From Nocardia coubleae NBRC 108252 (GTDB taxonomy: Bacteria > Actinomycetota > Actinomycetes > Mycobacteriales > Mycobacteriaceae): a stretch of DNA of 64,000 bases. Each line of letters begins with the position of its first letter. Within the stretch, counting starts at the first letter, position 1. Location: assembly GCF_001612805.1 (NCBI RefSeq), contig NZ_BDBD01000018.1, forward strand, positions 1 through 64,000. Reading direction: 5' to 3'. The position numbers and the translations under genes are program-made. This document shows, one piece after another, positions 59,000 through 64,000 of this stretch. The notes under the pieces were generated by a model that was not told the origin of the DNA, ran no database searches, and saw only the letters and a program-made list of their open reading frames with translations.

Positions 59000-59568
59000 C
59001 GGTCCTCCTCGTAGATGTCGACAACGGTGAGGTCGAGCCTGCCCAGGTGCACGCCGACCCGTGCGGTGGCCGCGGCGCGCACCCGCTCGCGCACCAGCGA
59101 GACGACGTCCTCGATGCGCGGCACGCCGTGGCGCACGGCGATGGTCATGTCGACGGCGATCACCTGCTCGCCGTCCGCGCCGGGCTCGCTGCTCTGCACC
59201 CGGCAACCGCGGGCGCGCACGCCGTCGACGGTGTCGGCCGCGAACCGCAGCACAACGGCCACCGCCTGCTCGCTGACCTGGATGGCGCCGGGATGAGGTG
59301 TGTCGAGTGTGAGGGTGCGGCCACGGCGCACATCGGCGCGCACGGCCGACATGATGCGCCCGAACAGATCGGGTGGGGGTGGGTCGGGTTCCTCGATCAG
59401 TTCGCGGGTGGCCGTGCGCAGGGTCAGCAGGCTCTCCCTGGCCGCGGCGCACTGCGGGCACGTCGCCTCGTGGCTGTCGACGTCGTTGTCGTCGAGTCGT
59501 TCCCACACCTGTTCGAGACCGCGTCCGCACGGGAGCAGGTAGTCGTTGTCGTTGTGGGTCACCGCCAT
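58996..59568 (-). CDS. Anti-sigma zinc-finger/Asp23 fusion protein
   Basis: This 190-residue protein joins an N-terminal zinc-binding anti-sigma-like segment (CGRGLEQVWERLDD...SHEATCPQCAAARESL, with the H-x3-C-x2-C motif) to a C-terminal Asp23-like domain (IQVSEQAVAVVLRFAADTVDGVRARGC...VDMTIAVRHGVPRIEDVVSLVRERVRAAATARVGVHLGRLDLTVVDIYEED). It overlaps the upstream sigma-factor gene by 10 nt. The fusion would let the envelope protein itself hold the sigma factor. There is no transmembrane segment. Confidence 0.84.
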   Translation of the reverse strand: MAVTHNDNDYLLPCGRGLEQVWERLDDNDVDSHEATCPQCAAARESLLTLRTATRELIEEPDPPPPDLFGRIMSAVRADVRRGRTLTLDTPHPGAIQVSEQAVAVVLRFAADTVDGVRARGCRVQSSEPGADGEQVIAVDMTIAVRHGVPRIEDVVSLVRERVRAAATARVGVHLGRLDLTVVDIYEEDR

Positions 59569-60122
59569 GGCTTCATCACCTCTGCCAGTTGGGCTCGGGC
59601 ACGCGCGATCCGTCCGCGCACCGCAGTGCTGTTGGTGCCGACGATCTCGGCGATCTCGTCATAGGAACGGCCGTGCACTTCGCGCAGCAGCCAGCAGGCC
59701 CGCTGTTCGGGCGTGAGCAGTTGCAGCGCGTCGGTCAGCGCGGCCATCTGGCTGCTCACCTCGGTGGCGTGATCGGGTCGGGTGTCGGTGCGGGTCGACG
59801 CCGTGGTGTCGGGGTCGACCTCGGTGGAGGGGCGGCGCGCGCGGATGACGTTGAGGCACCGGTTGGTCGTCATCCGGTAGAGCCAGCTCGCGAACGCGGC
59901 GTCGTCTTGCAGGCGCGCGATCGTCCGCCAGGCCTTGAGGAACACCTCCTGGGTGACGTCCTCGGCCTCGGCGCGGTCGGCCAGCATCTTGGCGGCGAGC
60001 CGGAACATCGGTCCTTGATAGCGCAGCACCAGCTGCTCGTATGCGCGGACATCGCCGTCACGCGCCCGACCTGCCAGGGTCGCGTCGTCCAGCTCTGTCT
60101 CGGCCGCGGGTGACGTCGTCAC
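59559..60122 (-). CDS. ECF sigma factor of the Asp23 operon
   Basis: This 187-residue sigma factor has region 2 (YEQLVLRYQGPMFRLAAKMLADRAEAEDVTQEVFLKAWRTIARL...FASWLYRMTTNRCLNVIRARR) and region 4 (LQLLTPEQRACWLLREVHGRSYDEIAEIVGTNSTAVRGRIARARAQL). The GTG start at 60122 follows GGAGGAGG. It heads the operon and presumably drives it. The translational overlap with the zinc-finger/Asp23 gene is typical of sigma/anti-sigma pairs. Confidence 0.9.
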   Translation of the reverse strand: MTTSPAAETELDDATLAGRARDGDVRAYEQLVLRYQGPMFRLAAKMLADRAEAEDVTQEVFLKAWRTIARLQDDAAFASWLYRMTTNRCLNVIRARRPSTEVDPDTTASTRTDTRPDHATEVSSQMAALTDALQLLTPEQRACWLLREVHGRSYDEIAEIVGTNSTAVRGRIARARAQLAEVMKPWR

Positions 60123-60183
60123 ACGCCCACCTCCTCCGCTGCTCCTGTGATGGACACCGACGCGCAGGACATCGTCACGGCGA

Positions 60184-60218
60184 ATTATGAGTGATCGTCG
60201 TCTCTGTCCCGGTTCCCC
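60184..60218 (-). promoter_or_regulatory. Promoter region of the sigma/Asp23 operon
   Basis: On the minus strand, GGGGAACC (60211-60218) is a good ECF-type -35 element, and CATAAT (60184-60189) is a good housekeeping -10. The two may belong to overlapping promoters: autoregulated and basal. No perfect ECF -10 was found at the expected distance. Confidence 0.4.
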
Positions 60219-60241
60219 GAGGTCCCAGGGGTGTCGCGATC

Positions 60242-61609
60242 TCAGACGGCGGGGCGGATCGGCAGGTCGAGGACCAGCCGTGCGCCGCCGAGGGAGCTGT
60301 TCTCGAAGTAGGCCCGGCCTCCGTGCAGCTGGGCCTGCTGGGCGACCAGAGCGAGGCCGAGGCCGGAGCCGATCTTCGTGGCGTTGGAACCACGGGCGAA
60401 CCGCTCGAACACCCGGTCGCGTTCGGCGGTGGGAACGCCGGTGCCGTTGTCGTCGACCGCGATGACGACGCGGTCGGCGCCGACGCGGTGAGCCGAGACG
60501 ACGGCCTCGGTCGCGCCACCGTGTCTCACCGAGTTGGTCAGTGCGTTGTCGACGGCAAGGCGCAGGCCCGCGGGCAGACCGCGGGTGATCAGTTCGGCGT
60601 CGGTATCGATGCGCACCGATAGGCCGGGGTTGTGCCGCATGGCGTCGTGTGCGGCCTGGTCGCACAGGTCGGCCACATCGGTGGCGACGTGGTCGGCTTC
60701 GGCGGTGAGGTCACCACGGGCCAGCCGTTCCAGTGCGGAAAGCGTCGTCTCGACGCGGGTTTCGGTGCGGGCCAGATCGTCGAGGATCTCGCGGCGCTGG
60801 GCGTCGGTGAGATCGAGCGTGCGCAGTACCTCGAGATCGGTGCGCATCGCGGTGAGGGGCGTGCGCAGTTCGTGGGCGGACACGGCGGCGAAATCGCGGG
60901 CGGTCTCCAGCGCGGCGGCGGTCTCGGCCTGGGCCTGATCGACGCGGGCGAGCATGGTGTTCACCGCCTCGGCGAGCTTCTCCGCCTCGTCCACACCGGA
61001 ACCGTCCACCGGCTGGGCGGGGTGGTCGGGATCGGGGAAGGCGCTGCGCGCCGAGACCTGCCGGGTGAGCCGCACGATCGGGTCGACAGCCCGACCGGCG
61101 AGGAGCCAGCCGAGGGCAGCCGCCGCGGCGACCGCGATCGCGGCGCCCGCGAGTACCCAGCGCTGCTGATCAGCCGTCGCCTTCGCCGCCTCGGTGGTCG
61201 GAATGGCAAGCGACACAGTGCGACCCGCCGGCTGGTTCTCGGTGGTGGTGAGCACCCGGTAGGGCTGGTCGTTCACCTCGACGGTCTGCGAGCCGGGCGC
61301 GAGATCCGGCAGCTGGGTGGAGCTGGACGCGGTCACCTGGCCGTTGTCGCGCACGGTGAGCGCCATCGTGTTCTGCAGCCCGGTGAGATTCACGAAACCG
61401 GTGGCGAGCACCGGCTCGATCAGCACGATGCGCGAGGCGATTTCGAGTTGCTGATCCGTCTGGGTCACATTGTTGCGTTCGATCGCCTGAAAGCCGACGA
61501 ACGCGGCAATGCTCACGATGATCACCGCACCCGCCGCCGCGGCCGCCGCGACCCGTGTTCGCAACGAAAACGATTGCCTGCGACGGACTTTCGGCGACCG
61601 CACGGTCAT
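60242..61609 (-). CDS. prrB: Sensor histidine kinase PrrB-like
   Basis: This 455-residue kinase has two transmembrane segments (about 20-42 and 150-172) around an extracytoplasmic domain of about 105 residues, a HAMP linker, the phosphoacceptor His246 in SAHELRTPLT, an N box (VDNALTNSVRHGG), and G boxes (DDNGTGVPTAERDRVFERFARG, GSGLGLALVAQQAQLHGG). The order prrA-prrB and proximity to gltA match M. tuberculosis Rv0903c/Rv0902c. It overlaps prrA by 4 nt. Confidence 0.9.
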   Translation of the reverse strand: MTVRSPKVRRRQSFSLRTRVAAAAAAGAVIIVSIAAFVGFQAIERNNVTQTDQQLEIASRIVLIEPVLATGFVNLTGLQNTMALTVRDNGQVTASSSTQLPDLAPGSQTVEVNDQPYRVLTTTENQPAGRTVSLAIPTTEAAKATADQQRWVLAGAAIAVAAAAALGWLLAGRAVDPIVRLTRQVSARSAFPDPDHPAQPVDGSGVDEAEKLAEAVNTMLARVDQAQAETAAALETARDFAAVSAHELRTPLTAMRTDLEVLRTLDLTDAQRREILDDLARTETRVETTLSALERLARGDLTAEADHVATDVADLCDQAAHDAMRHNPGLSVRIDTDAELITRGLPAGLRLAVDNALTNSVRHGGATEAVVSAHRVGADRVVIAVDDNGTGVPTAERDRVFERFARGSNATKIGSGLGLALVAQQAQLHGGRAYFENSSLGGARLVLDLPIRPAV

Positions 61610-62310
61610 TTAGGTTCCCGCAACACGAAACCGATGCCGCGAATAGTGTGCAAAATCCTTGGCGTGTCATCTATTTCGAGTTTGCGCCGAAGGTATCCGA
61701 CGAACACGTCGACCACATTCGTATCGGCTATGAAATCGTAGCCCCACACCAATTCCAGCAGCCGCTCACGCGTGAGCACCACACCCGCATTGCGCGCCAG
61801 GGTGGACAGTAATTCGAATTCCCTTTTGGTGAGCTCGATTTCCCGCCCGTGCAGCAGTGCGCGATAACCCGCGACATCCACCTGCAGCGGACCGACGGTG
61901 ATCGCGCCGGGTGCGGCCTGATCGGGCGTGTCGGTTCGCCTGCGCAGCAGGGCGCGGATGCGGGCGACCAGCTCGGCGAGTTCGAACGGTTTCACCAGGT
62001 AGTCGTCGGCGCCCGACTCCAGCCCGGCGATCCGGTCGTCCACCGAGGCGCGGGCGCTGAGCACGCAGATCGGCACGTCGTTGCCCATGGCCCGCAGCGC
62101 CGTCACCACCCCGGCGCCGTCGAGGACCGGCATGTTCATATCGAGCACCACCGCGTCGGGCGCGTGCTCGGACACCGCCCGCAACGCGGCGCCACCGTCG
62201 CGGGCGACGAGCACCTGGAACCCGGAGAGCCGCAGACCGCGCTCCACCGAGGCGAGCACGTCTTCGTCGTCGTCGACGACCAGCACAGTAGCGGCGGCAC
62301 GTTCAGTCAC
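61606..62310 (-). CDS. prrA: OmpR-family response regulator PrrA-like
   Basis: This 234-residue regulator has a receiver domain (acidic pair in VVDDDEDV, phosphoacceptor Asp57 in VVLDMNMP, Lys107 in LVKPF) and a C-terminal winged-helix DNA-binding domain (ELTKREFELLSTLARNAGVVLTRERLLELVWGYDFIADTNVVDVFVGYLRRKLE). In M. tuberculosis PrrA is essential and acts in early intracellular growth and nitrogen/redox adaptation. It is upstream of, and coupled to, prrB. Confidence 0.93.
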   Translation of the reverse strand: MTERAAATVLVVDDDEDVLASVERGLRLSGFQVLVARDGGAALRAVSEHAPDAVVLDMNMPVLDGAGVVTALRAMGNDVPICVLSARASVDDRIAGLESGADDYLVKPFELAELVARIRALLRRRTDTPDQAAPGAITVGPLQVDVAGYRALLHGREIELTKREFELLSTLARNAGVVLTRERLLELVWGYDFIADTNVVDVFVGYLRRKLEIDDTPRILHTIRGIGFVLREPK

Positions 62311-62332
62311 GCCGCAATCCTAGGGGGACTCG

Positions 62333-62482
62333 AGCGTCGAGAACCGCGGCGCCAGCCGCCGATGTCCTGTTCTCGGCGCGCCTCCGCCTCTGGACTGAGC
62401 GGAGGGTGCGACGAAGGAGTGCCCGGAGGGAGGGAAGAGGCGGAGTCAAGCGTCGAGAACCGCGGCGCCAGCCGCCGATGTC
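62333..62482. repeat. Exact 34-bp direct repeat pair between prrA and the acyl-CoA synthetase gene
   Basis: Positions 62333-62366 and 62449-62482 are identical over 34 bp, with a 116-bp period. The first copy is just upstream of prrA. The second copy ends inside the stop codon of the synthetase gene. Between them, CTCCGCCTC and GAGGCGGAG form an inverted repeat. Confidence 0.92.
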
Positions 62483-64000
62483 ATTGCGCTACCTGGTCGC
62501 CGTCGGGGGTGGTCGGCCTGCCGAGCGGGGGGTTGGCGAGGATGCGGTCGGCCAGGGCGGTGAGGACGGCCGGGTCCTCGATGGTGGCCGGGGGTTCCAC
62601 GTGTTCACCGGCGGTGAGCTGGCGGATGGTCTTGCGCAGGATCTTGCCCGAGCGGGTCTTGGGCAGGCCGGTGACGACGATCGCGTCGTGCAGGCTGGCG
62701 ATGGCGCCGATCTGCTCGCGCACCCGTTCCACGAGCTCGTCGCGCAACTGGTCGGGCTCGATGTCGATGCCCTGCTTGAGCACCACATACGCCAGCGGCA
62801 GGCTGCCCTTGAGTTCATCCGGCACGCCGATCACGGCGCACTCGGCGACGGCCTCGTGCCCGGAGATGGCGGCCTCGATACTGCCCGCCGAGAGCCGGTG
62901 CCCGGCGATATTGATGACGTCGTCGGAGCGGCCGAGGACGTAGAGGTAGCCGTCTTCGTCGAAGTAGCCGGAGTCGCCGGTGAGGTAGTGGCCGGGGAAG
63001 GCCGAGAGATAGGAGCGCACGAACCGTTCCCGGTTGCGCCACAGGCCGCTCAGGCAACCGGGGGGCAGCGGCAGGCCGATGACGATATTGCCCTCGGTGC
63101 CGTTGGGTACCGGGTTGCCGCTGGCATCGAGCACCCGCAGGCGATACCCGGGCACCGGCACTCCGGCGGAACCGGGCTTCACGGGCAGTTCCTGCAGGCC
63201 GAGCGGGTCGGCGCAGATGGGCCAGCCGGTCTCGGTCTGCCACCAGTGGTCGACCACCGGAGTGTCGGGATGACCGGCGAGCAGGGTGTCGCTGGCCCAC
63301 TCGAAGGTGGCGGGGTCGAGCCGCTCGCCCGCGCAGAACAGCGCACGCAGCCGGGACAGGTCGTGGCGATGGGCAGCGGTGGCCTCCGGGTCGGCGCGGC
63401 GGATGGCACGCAACGCCGTGGGGGCGGTGAACAGCACCCGCACGTCGTGTTCGTCGACGATGCGCCAGAACGCGCCCGCGTCGGGGGTGCCGACTGGTTT
63501 GCCCTCGTAGAGCACCGTGGTCGCACCGACGAACAGCGGCGCGTAGACGATGTAGGAGTGGCCGACCACCCAGCCCACATCAGAGGACGCGAAGAACACC
63601 TGACCCGGGCCCACGTCGTAGATATTGCGCATCGACCAGGTGAGGGCCACCGCGTGGCCGCCGTTGTCGCGCACCACGCCCTTGGGCTTTCCGGTCGTTC
63701 CCGAGGTGTAGAGGATGTAGAGCGGGTCGCAGGCGCCCACGGTCACCGGCTCGGCCGGTTCGGCCTCGGCGACGGTGGCGTCCCAGTCCAGCCAGCGCGC
63801 GGCGACGGTCTGATCCGAGGCGGGCAGCACGTCGGTGGCGGGCTGGTCCTGGGCGAACTCGATGGTCGGGAACTGTGGGCGCTGTTTGACGAGCACCGTG
63901 CGCACCGAAGTGCTCTCGGCCAGGTCGAGGGCCTGCAGCACGATCGGCGGGTACTCGATGCGGCGGCCCGGCTCGAGCCCGCCCGACGCGGTGACGACGA
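62481..64000 (-). CDS. prpE: Acyl-CoA (propionyl/acetyl-CoA) synthetase, truncated by window edge
   Basis: The 5' part lies beyond the right edge; about 506 C-terminal codons are visible. It is an AMP-forming acyl-CoA synthetase: YILYTSGTTGKPKGVVRDNGGHAVAL (ATP motif), VDHWWQTETGWP, YLTGDSGYFDEDGYLYVLGRSDDVINIAGHRLS and the acetylation-site motif LPKTRSGKILRKTIR. The SGGLEPGR stretch at the edge and WWQTETGWPI favour propionyl-CoA synthetase over acetyl-CoA synthetase. It would feed propionate into central metabolism. Confidence 0.87.
   Translation of the reverse strand, partial: VVTASGGLEPGRRIEYPPIVLQALDLAESTSVRTVLVKQRPQFPTIEFAQDQPATDVLPASDQTVAARWLDWDATVAEAEPAEPVTVGACDPLYILYTSGTTGKPKGVVRDNGGHAVALTWSMRNIYDVGPGQVFFASSDVGWVVGHSYIVYAPLFVGATTVLYEGKPVGTPDAGAFWRIVDEHDVRVLFTAPTALRAIRRADPEATAAHRHDLSRLRALFCAGERLDPATFEWASDTLLAGHPDTPVVDHWWQTETGWPICADPLGLQELPVKPGSAGVPVPGYRLRVLDASGNPVPNGTEGNIVIGLPLPPGCLSGLWRNRERFVRSYLSAFPGHYLTGDSGYFDEDGYLYVLGRSDDVINIAGHRLSAGSIEAAISGHEAVAECAVIGVPDELKGSLPLAYVVLKQGIDIEPDQLRDELVERVREQIGAIASLHDAIVVTGLPKTRSGKILRKTIRQLTAGEHVEPPATIEDPAVLTALADRILANPPLGRPTTPDGDQVAQ

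Overview
The window reads as about 64 kb of chromosome from a high-GC mycolate-type actinobacterium, most likely Nocardia or a close relative. The evidence is the strong G/C third-position bias, many GTG starts and 4-nt stop/start overlaps, a salicylate-capped siderophore gene pair, and a gene order that follows the Mycobacterium tuberculosis dapC - ercc3 - Rv0862c - Rv0863 - rpfA - cspB - Rv0875c - Rv0876c - Rv0877 - Rv0879c - Rv0880 - Rv0881 - Rv0882 - sepH - serC - citA - gltA2 - prrB - prrA neighbourhood (recalled from memory, not searched). I saw no phage, transposase, CRISPR array, rRNA or tRNA.

Layout. 0.1-5.6 kb: a divergent pair for siderophore assembly, a salicylyl-AMP ligase (-) and an ArCP-Cy-A-PCP synthetase (+), sharing a near-consensus IdeR/DmdR iron box. 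5.6-9.9 kb: a short-chain dehydrogenase, an AhpD-like protein behind an ECF41-type promoter, an NmrA-like oxidoreductase behind a SoxR/MerR-type promoter, DAHP synthase behind an aromatic leader peptide and attenuator, and a LysE-type exporter. 10-13 kb: an HrpB-like helicase carrying two sets of in-frame tandem repeats. 13-18.7 kb: two copies of a palindromic intergenic element, a methyltransferase, a GNAT acetyltransferase, an ECF41 (SigJ-like) sigma factor, DapC, a TRIC-like channel and a second LysE exporter.

18.7-33.8 kb: XPB helicase, M1 peptidase, LppU-like lipoprotein, the Rv0862c-like helicase-associated protein, a resuscitation-promoting factor behind a candidate c-di-AMP riboswitch, a cold-shock protein, a DUF2771/MFS pair, a glutaminyl cyclase lipoprotein and a DUF3027 protein. 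33.8-44 kb: a sacsin/HSP90-type ATPase with a probable CTG start, a TetR/ceramidase divergent pair, MarR, YccF, an RNA methyltransferase, DUF2537 and SepH. 44-53 kb: SerC, several small proteins, two citrate synthases (CitA and GltA) flanking PdxH and an MFS exporter, and an FKBP.

53-56 kb: two paralogous secreted proteins on either side of an oppositely oriented YhgE-like lipoprotein. 56-60 kb: a nine-gene, mostly overlapping operon of an ECF sigma factor, a zinc-anti-sigma/Asp23 fusion, further Asp23-like proteins and membrane-anchor proteins; this looks like a self-contained envelope-stress module and is the strongest candidate for a little-described system here. 60-64 kb: the PrrB/PrrA two-component system and a truncated propionyl-CoA-synthetase-like gene running off the right edge.

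The unifying themes are iron acquisition, envelope maintenance (Rpf, SepH, Asp23 module, lipoproteins) and central metabolism (aro, ser, dap, citrate synthases, pdxH). Much of the most informative signal is in regulatory DNA: an iron box, ECF41 and SoxR-like promoters, an aromatic attenuator, a riboswitch, and several large intergenic palindromes.
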